A stretch of DNA of 64,000 nucleotides from Tricholoma matsutake (Eukaryota > Basidiomycota > Agaricomycetes > Agaricales > Tricholomataceae). This document shows, piece after piece, positions 29,754 through 41,554 of the stretch; positions within the stretch are counted from its first letter, which is position 1; every line of letters begins with the position of its first letter. The notes below the pieces were generated by a model that made no database searches, was not told where the DNA came from, and saw only the letters and a program-made list of their open reading frames with translations. The stretch is taken from contig AP026550.1 of the NCBI GenBank assembly GCA_026075535.2, forward strand, positions 4,774,001 through 4,838,000, written 5' to 3'. Both the position numbers and the translations under genes were made by a program.

Positions 29754-32700
29754 CTATCCTGGATTCCACGCAAGTGAGTTGAACGACCCTAGTGCTGGGT
29801 TATTGTCCATGAATTCGGTGAAGCCTTCGACAGAGTCTGGGCTTGCATGAGTTTCTTTGCGATCCACCTTGGGGCAGATGCGTAGTAAGTGGTCTCGAGT
29901 CTGTATCTCGGGACCAAGGCACCAACACTGGTATTCCCTGTCGAGGGATAAGCGTTGATGATACTCCCCTATAGGAGCATGGCCAGTAATCATACGAGTT
30001 GAACGGGAAGTCAACGTAGTGTTGCTACCCATACCTTTCAGCCAGGGCCCACCTTTGTGAGTCGAGGGTAATACCGGTTTTCCACCTACTCCTTTGAGTT
30101 GGTAGAAATGCTGACCACAATATGCCGGATCTGAGAACCGGGTGTGCCAATCCTTACAAACGGCCTTTTCGACCTGATTTTTAAGGTAATCTAAAGACGT
30201 CCGCGGGTGTCTGCCCACGGAGATCTTGGTAGATGTAGCTACATCGTGAGCCATCTTGTGAACGTTCCACTCGAATTTCGAGGGGACATGCCAGAATGTA
30301 ACGTTTCTCTCCTCGTCCCTGGCTAGCCAGGGGCAAAGAGAGCGACAAGCGTCCAGGGCAAAGATTTGCCCAGAGCATGGTTTTGGATCAATCAGGGACT
30401 CAATGCCCATAGTAGAATCCGAGAAGATAACCAGCTTTTTGCATCCCCTGCTACATGCAGCGGACACGCCAAGTTGGAGAGCAAACAGCTCGACTTCCGG
30501 GGGGGTTCTCCTCCCAGAAGCGGATACAACGTGATCCACCTGTTCCCCCTGCCTGAAGACAAGAGCGCAGGCGACAGCTTGGAATTTAGCGTCAGTGGGC
30601 ACCGAGGCGTCCACTGCAATGACGAGAGTGTCATCCTCCACCTGGGCAGAAGCCCAGGCCTTATCGAGGTCACTCCTGTAAGAATTCCTCGCTCCATCCT
30701 CCTTAGAGGTGAGGCGATGAGAGGAGAACCGAGTGGGGAATAAATCCTTCACTCTGTTTCCAGGTGTGTTTTCTTTCCCAAAGGGGTCGAATTCATCGCC
30801 TGGTACGAGGGCCAGGGCTGCAGCCGAAGTGACAGATGGGCCTTGCAGGTTGAGTGTGTCAAGCACGTTCCCTCCCCAGAGTCCTAGCTCATGAGAGTGG
30901 GTAGTGCCGACATGATTGGGCCCTAAGATCGCTCTTAGGGGATGCGATGGAGCCAATAGAGGGGTTCTGAATACCCCTCTGTCGACTAAACGACGCAGTA
31001 ACAGCTGCATAGGCAGCAGTCCTGCGATACTTTCCAGACCACCAATTGGGGTGGTTCTGAATGCACCGAGGATCCAGCGTGCAGCGATGGACTGCACTTG
31101 GGCCAACGTTTTGATGACACCCTTGACGCGAGCGCCCTTGAAGTGCCATAGTCTGAGTCCATATGTCATAATAGGTACGACGCACGAACGGTAGAGAAGG
31201 CGTTTCTGCATAGGGGTTAACCCCCTAACAGAATTGCCGAGCATTCCCATCGCCCTCGCAGTGGTAAGGGCTTTGGTGGAGTAGAACCGCGTGTGCTCCT
31301 TGAAAGAGAGCTTACGGTCGAAGAAAAAGCCAAGGTACCTCCAGGTAACCTTGGGTTTGAGGGGGGTATTGCCCGTGTATGGGGCAAATCCGAGCTCGAT
31401 GGGTAGAGGAGTGAATCTCCTTGCCCTTGAGAAATGAAATATTTCAGACTTGTCGTGTTCGAGGACAAGCCCGAGGGAAGTGAATGCCTGGAATATCCAG
31501 CCATACGCCTTTTTAAGCAGGGGGAGGTTATCCTCCAGCTGTGGAGAGTGGGCGATGAGGGTGCCATCGTCCACATACGACATGAGATCAACATCTCTGC
31601 CGACCTCGCTCCTTCTGAAGAGCTTCATAATGGGCGTTAGATATAGCGCCGATAAGACAGGGGACAAAGCAGAGCCTTGACCCACTCCCACATCGGCTGC
31701 AAAGGAGCCAGATGAGAAAGCGTTCCATTTGTAGGTCGTTTTGCGACCGACTAGGTAAGACCGGAAGAAGTTCACTACTTGCGCAGGGAACCCCGACCGA
31801 GAGATGATCTCCAGCAGAACCTGGTGGTTCAAGGAGGGGAAGAATTGAGCGATGTCGAAAGCGACAACACTCATTTTGAGTCCTTTAGCCCATCCTGCCC
31901 TGACAAGATGGGTGAGGTAGATTCCTGCGTCCTCAGTGGAACGCTGGGCGACACCCCCGAACTGGTTTTGCTCGAAGGCCTCGTGTGCAACGCTGTCGAA
32001 TTGAAGTCGCCTTGACAGCATCTTTTCGACTAATTTTCCCAGGGTGTTCAGGAGCACAATGGGCCTGAACGACTTAGGGGTAGAGTAGTTAGGTTTCCCC
32101 GGTTTTGGGATAATAACTGACAGGGATTCCTTAAAGTGAGCCGGCCAGTGGCCAGCAGTGATGCACGCCTCAGCAATGCGGGTTATGAGCCCTGCCACTT
32201 CTGGGTTGCTACACCAGTGTTTTAGGTGCGACCACATAACATGATCGGGACCTGGAGCGGAACGGGAAGAGCACGCATTTAGCGCTTCTTTCATTTCCGT
32301 GACGGAGAACGGGATCCAGGCCCTTTCAGGCACCGGATCAAGTTCATCAAGGATGCTCAGATCGACTACTCGATCTGAGGCAGCATTGTAGGACCCATCA
32401 AGGGCAGCCCACAGAGAATCCAGATCATTGCAAGGTTCTCCCCGATAGGAAATTGCCTCGTACGATGGGAGGTTGCATTGACGAGTCCAGGCCATCAAGT
32501 CCCAGGGTCATCTATTAGTCGTAGCCACTTCTTGGATACGGTCATCAAAGAAATCTCGCTTCGCATGTCGCATGATTTTCCTATAAAGCTTCCAGTCCTC
32601 CTCATCGTGAGAGGCTCTGTAAGCGTCTAGGGCGCCACTGCACTCGTCTGTCCACCATCCTTTGGACGATTTGCCGAGGCGCGATTCCTTAGCGTGGGTT

Positions 32701-33623
32701 TCCCATGCCTTGTTTAAAATTGTTGATATCGCCGAAACGACCTCATCGATTTCTGCCGGAGTTTCTCCGTGCCAATCAAGCCACGGATTTAAAGCGGAGG
32801 AGACAGCATCACGATATGATGCTTCCTCCTCGGATCCTTTTTTGATGGACCACTTGGTAACCGGAACCAGAGATCCCAGGCCAGGCAGCACTAATGTCAG
32901 AGGAGCGTGGTCAGACATTCCCCTGGCTTCAGGTACAATCTCGCAGTACAGTACAAATCTAAGATCTGTAGGTACGAACATCAGGTCGATCACCGTGGGG
33001 TGAAGGCCCTGTTGAGGGGGGAAATGGGTAGGGCCGTCCACTACTGGAAGGGCTCTAGTTAGGCCTAATGCCGTAGCCGTTTCCACAAGGTGGTCGGCAT
33101 GAATTGAGTGCTCAGGCCCCTGGGGGTCCCAGGATGCATGTCTCACGTTAAAGTCGCCGCACATGAAGTGTAAGCGTGGGGTCGTCATGACGTTCTCAAA
33201 AAGGAGCGTGATGGCGGAGTGTTGGCTGTCAGAATAGACGTTAGCGAGTAGCATGACGTCCTCCCCTATTCCCAGTGAGAACAAGAGGATGTCACGATCG
33301 TCGATCAGGTCTCGTCTGAGACCTGGTCTTAGATTAGCGATGCTGTTCGCAAAGTAGACAGCAACACGCGGAGGGGAGTCGATTCCCGATGGGCGCACTA
33401 GAGTTCCCCAATTTGGGCTCATTGGTGCGCCTATAACTTTGTCCCCTTCCCTGTTGTGGGCAGAAGGGGCGTGTCTTATTAATCGCCAGGGAGGCTCTTG
33501 GATAAAAAGCAAATCGTAGTCATCCACGAAGTCTGCCAGTAACAAGTCCATGTAACCCCAATTTCTGTTTACATTCTGACTAAATACTCGTAGCTGAGGG
33601 GTAGATCTAAGTCTGTCTCTCAT
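29754..33623 (-). pseudogene. LINE ORF2: endonuclease, reverse transcriptase, RNase H (L4), one nonsense codon
   Basis: 1289 codons from MRDRLRSTPQ, whose ATG directly follows the ORF1 stop. AP endonuclease (residues about 10-240): FSQNVNRN, FIQEPPW (Glu), GDFNVRHASWD and SDHAPL (His). RT (about 450-800): IPKPGKPNYSTPKSFRPIVL, FGGVAQRSTEDAG, FDIAQFF (block A), GVGQGSALSP (B), YVDD (C, near 31570), LGFFFDRKLSF. RNase H (about 1000-1130): VDASVP, EVELFALQ, FSDSTMG, HKMAHDVA. C-terminal CWC...H...C cluster. A TGA at 32508-32510 replaces CGA (Arg) between endonuclease and RT. Otherwise open, so inactivation is recent. The domain set matches Tad1/I-type LINEs of fungi. Confidence 0.93.
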
Positions 33624-33626
33624 TTA
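33621..33626 (-). other. ORF1 stop directly followed by ORF2 start (TAA ATG)
   Basis: The ORF1 stop TAA (33626-33624) abuts the ORF2 ATG (33623-33621) in the same frame. The same arrangement is at 47072-47077 and 53453-53458 (TAA ATG) and 58381-58386 (TAG ATG). ORF2 translation therefore needs read-through or reinitiation. Confidence 0.9.
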
Positions 33627-34294
33627 CGTTCGGCCACCGCGTCCTGCGGGAGGGTGATTAGGAGGAGAACGAGAGTTGCGTCTCGCACTCACCTCGTCAT
33701 AGCGAGCTTTGATCCAGTCACGGTCAAAGCGATGTCGCCAAAAATTGCATCGACGATCGTCAGATGCGTGGTTCTTCCGGCAGTTAATACACCTAGCCGG
33801 GTGAGGACAGGCTACTCGACTTGTTACAACCACCATAAACAGTGGTAAACACTCCTGCTCGATGTTGGTAGCAACGTCGAGACTCCAATTTTGGTCCGAT
33901 TTTCGATCGGATTTCGCCATCACGAACGCTCTTGGCGTCTCCAGGCCTGCCCTGATTTGCTAAGAGATCCGTCCATCCGATCTCCGTGGATGCCCCAGTC
34001 ATTGTTTTTGACAATGGCTGCTATCCGTCTCGTTCTCCTGGGCTTCGAGGATCCTGACTAGGTGAGTGTTGTTTATGAAAGAGTAGTCTGGGTCCCTCTG
34101 GGGGCCTAGAGTGGGTGTGGGATGCCCGCTTCAATGCTCGCCCAAGTCGACACACTCGTTTAGTTGGGGGAGGTCTGGCTTAGGGAGAAGGGACGTTATC
34201 ACTGGATTGCTGGTTGTCTGGGAGGCTTCTAGCCTCCATGCTCTGTGAGTTTCTATTACTAGAGACATGCTACACTGACTACCCGTTGGAATAC

Positions 34295-34323
34295 ACCATC
34301 ATTAAAAGGGGCCGGGTGATGGT
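34295..34323 (+). other. B leader hairpin 4, compensated variant
   Basis: ACCATCA (34295-34301) pairs with TGATGGT (34317-34323). Compared with 563-591 and the B16 copy, two base pairs changed on both strands. Confidence 0.7.
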
Positions 34324-34589
34324 GCCCCCTGGCGGCTAGGTCGTCACCTTGGTGGCCGCCACTCTCCACCAACTCTCTACCTCCGGTGCTCACTCTTCTA
34401 GGGTGTTATGACCTGGGTTCAATCTTCTCCCACTAGGCAGCAGGATGTGCGGCTTGCTCGCCCCCTCGGAGCGTTCGGAGGCTGCATCGGGTGGACCCGG
34501 AATATAGATAAGGGACCAGTCGTTATCGATTCCACGCTGCGTATTTTGATCCTTACCATCATCTACTAGCACTAACACACACTCTCTCA

Positions 34590-35408
34590 ATGCCCAAACG
34601 GCGAACCAGAGTCCAACCACCACATCGGGGTCTACGCGACCCCGTTCTGATCATGGGCGACATCTTTGATGATGACGTCCAAGACTACGACACCCGGTTC
34701 ATGCAAGACGAATCGGAGGTAGCAGCTGCTTTTAGGGCAGCTAGAGATCTATGGGCCGGGGAAGACCTCTCCGACCCTAACGATGATGACGACGACGAGG
34801 ATTCTCTTGCTATGCAGGAGGCCCTCAATTACGCTGAGAGCAGCCCTAAGCTAGCCTCGAGGCAAACGATCGACCATGTGCTGTGGGTGCAGGACATCCA
34901 TATCGCACATAAACGTTGGACTCGCAGTCTCGAACGCGAGGACATGTATACACAGGAGCTCGGCATGGCCGAGCTCTTCTATCCGGAGGCATCCCCTGCC
35001 CCATTACCGCCTTTGCCCCCCATCCCTGAGTTGGTGGAGGACGAAGTGCCACTATCTGTGAATGAGAGGTTGGAAATTGAAGCCACCTCTCATGCCATGC
35101 TACACCAACTCGACGCGATGACCATGTTTGTTGGTACCGTCCGTACATCCGCCGTTCCCCCTGCAGAGAGGAACGCTTGGCGCCAAATGGCCTGGGAGTT
35201 ATTCACGACCACTTGGCGACTGTCTGAGACGATGTCGGCGGAACTAGCAGCCGTTCCGACACCTCTCAATCTCACGTCTCCGGCAGCCTTCCGGGCTTCC
35301 TACGTGGCGATGCACACTGCTCAATCAGAGCCTCAATCTGGGGAACCCTCGTCCCCAGCACGGCGCCGTCGTCCTCGAGGTCCTCGTGGACAGCAGCGCT
35401 GCAACTAG
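34590..35408 (+). CDS. B-family protein, intact, 272 aa (B11)
   Basis: MPKRRTRVQPPHRG to GQQRCN without interruption. Compared with the copy at 43060 it has scattered single-residue changes (for example RQTIDHVLWVQDIHI against RQTIDRVLWAQDVHI) and no indel. The acidic NDDDDDEDSLAMQ run varies by whole codons between copies. Codons rich in G/C at third positions resemble the LINE ORFs. Function unknown; see 43060. Confidence 0.87.
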   Translation: MPKRRTRVQPPHRGLRDPVLIMGDIFDDDVQDYDTRFMQDESEVAAAFRAARDLWAGEDLSDPNDDDDDEDSLAMQEALNYAESSPKLASRQTIDHVLWVQDIHIAHKRWTRSLEREDMYTQELGMAELFYPEASPAPLPPLPPIPELVEDEVPLSVNERLEIEATSHAMLHQLDAMTMFVGTVRTSAVPPAERNAWRQMAWELFTTTWRLSETMSAELAAVPTPLNLTSPAAFRASYVAMHTAQSEPQSGEPSSPARRRRPRGPRGQQRCN

Positions 35409-38280
35409 CACAGGGGCCTATCCCCCTCTACACTCACGGCCACCAAGTACCAACTGGTGGCCATTATCGGGATGGCGACATGGTGGCGCCTCCGTATACC
35501 TTCCCCCCACTGCGGGGGGGACGATGTCATCGAGTGCATGCACATGTGTGCATTTGCTCGAGGGGGGCCTTGGCCTCCTACTTACGGTGGTCACGGTGAA
35601 TAACCAGGTGAACAACCACCCGCCTTGTTACTGTCACTCGTGCACAACACGGTGATGGTCCACCTCATTCGTCTGGGGTGGTCAATCCTCGTTGGCTGGA
35701 AAAACGCAAACGGTTATTCCTCCCGCAAGGGGGAATTTACGGTGAATTAACACTGCTGCGCCTGGTCTGGCCTCGGTCGGACATGTGGCTGGGGGACCGT
35801 TTGCTCCAGGGGGCGATCTAATGGCTAACTTCGGGAGGGGGGGGCGCCCCCTCCAGATTATTGCCTTTCCTGGCTGAGAGGCCAACGTCTGTGGCACTGC
35901 CCGCCTAAAGTGGCTAAAACGGGGACCTGAGTGGGAGATGGGCGAGGGGAACGCGTAGATAAAGTAGTACCCAAGTTTGTCCCTTGCTCCGCGGACTGCG
36001 TTCGAGCCCCGCGTTATAAATTCTGATCCAAAAAAAAAGAAAAAAAAAAAAAGGACAGGCTACTCCCTCTGGGGTGGCTGGAATGGGGGGGTTTGCTTTC
36101 GCGTTTCCCTTGCAACAACCTGCGAGGGCACGGTGGTGCTCCTTGCGGTGTGGGCCTGCACAGATCGGACACTTGGTCTGTGGAGCTCTGCATGCTGGGG
36201 TGGGGTGGCCCCACTTCCAGCATCGTTGGCAGAGGGGCAAGCCTGGGTTTGCCCTGGCAGCCCTAACATAAGCGACGTAGCGTCCAAATTGGACGCCCCG
36301 ACCGATAAGAGCCTTAGCTCGTGCACCGCTGACTGAGTCAGCGATATTGAGATATACGGTGCACATATCTGACATCTTCGAATCACGCACAACCCGTGGG
36401 GGGACCTGCAATACTGTGAGGTCCGATATACCGGACTTTCCCAAGTGTGCTATCACGACATCAGGTGTTATGGCCTTGTCGTTTGCGATATATGGCACGT
36501 CGACCAGCTTAAGGTACGACGTGGAGGTAGGTAACGCTGCATCTACTTGCAGCGCATAAGGGAATGCCTTGTGAGCGGCATCCTTAAAGCATCGAAGGTC
36601 CTCCTCGGAGGCCACAGCGTCAGTAGCTACTGACAGATTGCCAGCATGCATCGATGCAGACTGGGCCACTAGTTTAGAGTGGTGCAGCCCGAGAGTAGCC
36701 CGGACGTGGTCCAGGAAGTCAGCAGGGTTCGTCTCTGCCCCAAGGGGAGGACGAACGTGGACCAGGACCTGTCGTCTAGACGGTCCATGGACTGTAGGTG
36801 AGGGCTTTGCGGCCTTCGGTTTAGATGGGCCGACATGCTGCTGTATGTCAGCCAGCTTGTCGGTTGGAAGCTCAGGGAAGGCCTTGGCTAGTCGCACAAG
36901 GCCATCCATGGATGTGTTAGGTGCTCGCCCTCCAGGAAAGCGAGCAACCTGAGCAAAGGTCCCCCTGCCCGAAGGCCTGGTGGACCAGTTCACGGGGGGA
37001 GGTGGTCCTCGACCCCATGACAAAGAGACTCCCCCTGCAGGGGGTTTAGGAAGAGGTTGAGCCCCTTTCGGGCCTCGAGTCCTCGCTGATTTGTGAGGGG
37101 GGGGGCGTTGCCCATCCCATCCCTCCAGGTAGTCCATCCTTGGGACGTCGTTGGGATCGTTGGTGACAGTGCCTGACCTAGGTCGTTTGCTGCCCCCAAC
37201 CATCCTATCCAAAGCGCCCCGGAGCATAGCACTTCCAGAGTTGCGATCGAGACCGGCCTCGGCAGCTGCTGCCAGCACCGAGCCCAGTTGCTCTGCGATG
37301 ATCTGCCGTTCTTCAGCAGTTGGTCGATTGGACCCCGTCCTGTTCAGAACGATTCGGAATCCTTCAGCGTATTCCCCCAAGTCTTTGGCGAAGGTCTGGG
37401 GCCCACTCCAGTCATCGCTAGCCATCTCCGTGTCCTGAATGACATGGGGGGAAGAGTTACCAGCCACGTCGTCAGCCCACTGCGAGGCAGGTGTAGAAGG
37501 GGTAGCAGGAGGTGCAGGTGATGCAGTGGCGTCCCTGGAAGATAATGCTGGCATGCTGAAGCGCTGTGCTCGCGGTGTGACAATGCCCGCCCCGTAGGGG
37601 GAGGGGGTTGGAGAGCCTCTTTGGGTCCTGTGAGGACCCACTGAGGGAGTATTCTGTAAGGATCTGCGGCTCAAAGAGAGCCGCAGAGAGTCAATTGGAT
37701 CATCGCCAGGAGTTCTGGGCGTACCCGATCTGGAGAGTCCCCCCTCGTCCATCGCTTCACCCGATCTCCCCCTTCCTCTCGAGAATGTTTCTGACATGCG
37801 TTGGTAAGACGCTGGTTATACCGGATCGCTGTGATCGTAGACGGATTGAGCTGCAAAGTGTGAAAACGGTGTCGACGAAATTTTTTGTGGCTGTGCACGT
37901 CGCGGTAAGAAGACAAGAAGCGATGAGGCGCAGCAGTGTTAATTCACCGTAAATCCCCCCTTGCGGGAGGAATAACCGTCTGCGTTTTTCCAGCCAACGA
38001 GGATTGACCACCCCAGACGAGTGAGGTGGACCATCACCGTGTTGTGCACGAGTGACAGTAACAAGGCGGGTGGTTGTTCACCTGGTTATTCACCGTGACC
38101 GCCGTAAGTAGGGGGCCAAGGCCCCCCTCGAGCAAATGCACACATGTGCATGCACTCGATGACATCGTCCCCCCCGCAGTGGGGGGAAGGTATAGGGAGG
38201 CGCCACCATGTCACCATCCCGATAATGGCCACCAGTTGGTACTTGGTGGCCGTGAGTGTAGAGGGGGATAGGCCCCTGTA

Positions 38281-39090
38281 CTAGTTGCAGCGCTGCTGTC
38301 CACGAGGACCTCGAGGACGACGGCGCTGTGCTGGGGACGAGGGTTCCCCAGATTGAGGCTCTGGTTGAGCAGTGTGCATTGCCGCGTAGGAAGCCCGGAA
38401 GGCTGCCGGAGACGTGAGATCGAGAGGTGTCGGAACAGCTGCTAGTTCTGCCAACATTGTCTCAGACAGTCGCCAGGTGGTCGTGAATAACTCCCAGGCC
38501 ATTTGGCGCCATGCGTTCCTCTCTGCAGGAGGAACGGCGGATGTACGGACGGTACCAACAAACATGGTCATCGCGTCGAGTTGGTGTAGCATGGCATGAG
38601 AGGTGGCTTTGATTTCCAGCCTCTCATTCACAGATAACGGCACTTCGTCCTCCACCAACTCAGGGATGGGGGGCAAAGGCGGTAACGGGGCAGGGGATGC
38701 CTCCGGATAGAAGAGCTCGGCAATGCCGAGCTCCTGTGAGTACATGTCCTCGCGTTCGAGACTGCGAGTCCATCGTTTATGTGTGACATGGACGTCCTGC
38801 ACCCACAGCACACGGTCTATCGTTTGCCTCGAGGCCAGCTTGGGGCTGCTCTCGGCGTAATTGAGGGCCTCTTGCATAGAAAGAGAGTCCTCGTCATCCT
38901 CAGGGTCGGAGAGGTCCTCTCCAGCCCATAGATCTCTAACTGCCCGTAGGGCAGTAGCTACATCCGGATCATCTTGATCGTACCGGGTGTCGTAGTCTTG
39001 GACGCCATCGTCATAGATGTCGCCCGTGATCAGGGAGGGGTTGTGTAGACCCCAGCGTGGTGTTTGGGCTCTGGTTCGCCATTTAGGCAT
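38281..39090 (-). CDS. B-family protein, intact, 269 aa (B10)
   Basis: MPKWRTRAQTPRWG to GQQRCN, full length in the B3-like subtype: DIYDDGVQDYDTRYDQDDPDVATALRAVRDLWAGEDLSDPEDDED. In this subtype Tyr-Asp and DPEDDED replace the Phe-Asp and DPNDDDDDED of the 34590 subtype, a three-codon difference. The element around it is rearranged, but the ORF is clean, so the rearrangement is recent. Confidence 0.87.
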   Translation of the reverse strand: MPKWRTRAQTPRWGLHNPSLITGDIYDDGVQDYDTRYDQDDPDVATALRAVRDLWAGEDLSDPEDDEDSLSMQEALNYAESSPKLASRQTIDRVLWVQDVHVTHKRWTRSLEREDMYSQELGIAELFYPEASPAPLPPLPPIPELVEDEVPLSVNERLEIKATSHAMLHQLDAMTMFVGTVRTSAVPPAERNAWRQMAWELFTTTWRLSETMLAELAAVPTPLDLTSPAAFRASYAAMHTAQPEPQSGEPSSPAQRRRPRGPRGQQRCN

Positions 39091-39245
39091 TGAGAGGGGA
39101 AGTTAATGCTAGTAGGTGATAGTAGAAATCAAGATACATAGCGTGCCATCGATAATGGTTGGTCCCTTATCTCTATTCTGGGTCCACCCGATACTGCCTC
39201 CAACCGCTCCGAGGGGGGGACAGGCCGCACATCCTGTCACCCACT

Positions 39246-40290
39246 GTTACCGCCTTTGCCCCCCATCCCTGAGCTGGTGGAGGACGAAGTGCCGTTATCT
39301 GTGAATGAGAGGCTGGAAATCAAAGCCACCTCTCATGCCATGCTACACCAACTCGATGCAATGACCATGTTCGTTGGTACCGTCCGTACATCCGCCGTTC
39401 CCCCTGCAGAGAGGAACGCATGGCGCCAAATGGCCTGGGAGTTATTCATGACCACCTGGCGACTGTCTGAGACAATGTCGGCGGAACTAGCAGCCGTTCC
39501 GACACCTCTCGACCTCATGTCTCTGGCAGCCTTCCGGGCTTCCTACGTGGCGGTGCACACTGCTCAATCAGAGCCTCAATCTGGGGAACCCTCGTCCCCA
39601 GCACGGCGCCGTCGTCCTCGAGGTCCTCGTGGACAGCAGCGCCGCAACTAGTACAGGGGGCTATCCCCCTCTACGTTCACGGCCACCAAGTAACTGGTGG
39701 CCACTATCGGGATGGTGACATGGTGTCGCTTCCCTATACCTTCCCCCCACTGCGGGGGGGATGATGTCATCGAGTGCGTGCACATGGGTGCATTTGCTCG
39801 AGGGGGGTCTCGGCCCCCTACTTACGGTGGTCACGGTGAATAACCAGGTGAACAACCACCCGCCTCGTTACTGTCACTCATGCACAACACGGTGATGGTC
39901 CACCTCACTCGTCTGGGGTGGTCAATCCTCGTTGGCTGGAAAAACGCAGACAGTTATTCCTCCCGCAAGGGGGGATTTACGGTGAATTAACACTGCTGCG
40001 CCTGGTCTGGCCTCGGTCGGACATGTGGCTGGGGGACCGTTTGCTCCAGGGGGCGATCTAATGGCTAACTTCAGAAGGGGGGGGCGCCCCCTCCAGATTA
40101 TTGCCTTTCCTGGCTGAGAGGCCAACGTCTGTGGCACTGCCCGCCTAAAGTGGCTAAAACGGGGACCTGAGTGGGAGATGGGCGAGGGGAACGCATAGAT
40201 AAAGTAGTACCCAAGTTTGTACCTTGCTCCGCAGACTGCGTTTGAGCCCCGCGTTATAAATTCTGATCCAAAAAAAAAAAAAAAAAAAAA
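39246..40290 (+). mobile_element. B-family copy B12, 5'-truncated
   Basis: Begins inside the ORF at TTACCGCCTTTGCC. 3' UTR 39652-40269, tail TTATAAATTCTGATCC, A21 to 40290. Its right flank is L5. Its left flank is the leader of B10 in the opposite direction, so its left target duplication is missing. Confidence 0.88.
39250..39651 (+). CDS. B-family protein, C-terminal half (B12)
   Basis: Open from the linker PPIPELVEDEVPLSVNERLE through the helical half (AWRQMAWELFMTTWRL) to RRRRPRGPRGQQRRN and the stop. 5'-truncated with the element; no start codon of its own is supported. Confidence 0.82.
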   Translation, partial: PPLPPIPELVEDEVPLSVNERLEIKATSHAMLHQLDAMTMFVGTVRTSAVPPAERNAWRQMAWELFMTTWRLSETMSAELAAVPTPLDLMSLAAFRASYVAVHTAQSEPQSGEPSSPARRRRPRGPRGQQRRN

Positions 40291-41554
40291 GGTAGTCTAG
40301 AGACGTCCGTGGGTGTCTGCCCATGGAGATCTTGGTAGATGTAGCTACATCGTGAGCCATCTTGTGAACGTTCCACTCGAATTTTGAGGGGACATGCCAG
40401 AATGTAACTTTCCTCTCCTCGTCTCCAGCTAGCCAGGGACGAAGGGAGCGACAGGCGTCCAGGGCAAATATCTGCCCAGAGCGTGGTTTTGGATCAATTA
40501 GGGACTCGATGCCCATAGTAGAATCCGAGAAAATCACCAACTTTTTGCATCCTCTGCTGCAAGCAGCCGAGACGCCTAATTGGAGAGCGAAGAGTTCGAC
40601 TTCTGGGGGAGTTCTTCTCCCAGAAGCTGAGACAACGCGATCAGTCTGTTCTCCCTGTCCGAAGACGAGAGCGCAGGCGACAGCTTGGAATTTAGCATCT
40701 GTGGGCACCGAAGCGTCCACTGCAACGACGAGAGTGTCGTCCTCGACCAGGGCAGACGCCCAGGCCTTGTCGAGGTCACTCCTGTAAGAATTCCTCGCTC
40801 CATCCTCCTTAGAGGTGAGGCGATGAGAGGAGAACCAAGTTGGGAATAAATCCTTCACTCTGTTTCCAGGTGTGTTTTCTTCCCCAAAGGGGTTGAATTC
40901 ATCGCCTGGAACGAGGGCCAGAGCTGCCGCTGAGGCGACAGATGGACCTTGTAGGTTTAGTGTGTCGAGCACGTTCCCTCCCCAGAGTCCTAGCTCATGA
41001 GAGTGGGTAGTACCGACGTGATTAGGCCCTAAGATTGCTCTTAGGGGGTGAGATGGAGCCAATAGAGGGGTTCTGAACACCCCTCTGTCGACTAAGTGAC
41101 GCAGTAACAGCTGCATAGGCAGCAGTCCGGCGATACTTTCCAGGCCACCAATTGGGGTGGTCCTGAATGCACTGAGGATCCAATGTGCAGCAATGGACTG
41201 CACTTGGGCCAACGTTTTGATGACACCTTTGACGCGAGCGCCTTTGAAGTGCCATAGTCTGAGTCCGTATGTCATAATAGGTACGACACACGAATGGTAC
41301 AGGAGGCGCTTCTGCATAGGGGTTAGCCCTCTGACAGAATTGCCAAGCATTCCCATCGCCCTTGCAGTAGTAAGGGCTTTGGTGGAGTAGAATCGTGTAT
41401 GCTCCTTGAAGGAGAGCTTACGGTCGAAGAAAAACCCGAGGTACCTCCAGGTAACCTTGGGTTTGAGGGGGGTATTGCCCGGGTAGGGGGCAAAGCCGAG
41501 ATCGATGGGTAGGGGAGTGAACCTCCTCGCCCTTGAAAAATGAAATATTTCCAG
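40291..41554 (-). CDS. LINE ORF2 middle part, RT end and RNase H (L5 fragment)
   Basis: This whole LINE fragment is coding and open: IFHFSRARRFTPLP, LGFFFDRKLSFKEH, GLTPMQKRLLYHSC, VDASVP, EVELFALQLG, FSDSTMG, NVHKMAHDVA, RTSLDYL. It is bounded by the A tract of B12 (after codon SLDYL) and by the head of B13. Neither neighbouring part of this LINE copy was found in the window, so it is a remnant between insertions or a rearrangement product. Confidence 0.88.

Larger units (their letters stand above)
33817..36052 (+). mobile_element. B-family copy B11, nearly full length
   Basis: Starts at CGACTTGTTACAACC, lacking about 8 nt of the head. Tail TTATAAATTCTGATCC ends at 36029 and the A tract has one G. 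The duplication GGACAGGCTACT lies at 33805-33816 and 36053-36064 in ORF1 of L4. Leader 33817-34589, 3' UTR 35409-36029. Confidence 0.93.
33624..37797 (-). pseudogene. LINE ORF1, gag-like with zinc knuckles (L4), split by B11
   Basis: N-terminal 580 codons at 37797-36053 from MSETFSRGRGRSGEAMDEG, C-terminal end at 33816-33624. Pro/Ser/Thr-rich N-terminus, a conserved block KDLGEYAEGFRIVLNRTG, GTFAQVARFPGGRAPNTSMD, a domain VLVHVRPPLGAETNPADFLD to VPYIANDKAITPDVVIAHLG, then CQRCWKWGHPTPAC, CPICAGPHRKEHH and CINCRKNHASDDRRC zinc knuckles. It would bind the element's RNA. B11 inserted just before the third knuckle. The total would be about 640 residues. Confidence 0.92.
29215..37924 (-). mobile_element. 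LINE copy L4, full length, interrupted by B11
   Basis: LINE sequence 29215-33816 and 36053-37924, about 6.45 kb. T tract 29215-29229, 5' head ATCGCTTCTTG ending at 37924. The duplication AGGTGCAGCAGTG (29202-29214) matches AGGCGCAGCAGTG (37926-37938) in B10. 5' UTR 37798-37924, ORF1, ORF2, 3' UTR 29230-29753. One of two copies in the window with both ends, and the best reference apart from one stop codon and B11. Confidence 0.95.
28922..39246 (-). mobile_element. B-family copy B10, interrupted by L4
   Basis: B10 is 28922-29214 (T tract and outer 3' UTR) and 37926-39246 (rest of UTR, ORF, proximal leader). It ends abruptly in the leader at about 39246, joined head to head with B12. No head and no matching target duplication. 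Confidence 0.85.

Noticed and set aside
35914..37797. LINE ORF1 ending in a Phe-rich tail
   Set aside because: The Phe run is the A tail of B11 read on the opposite strand. The true ORF1 continues at 33816.
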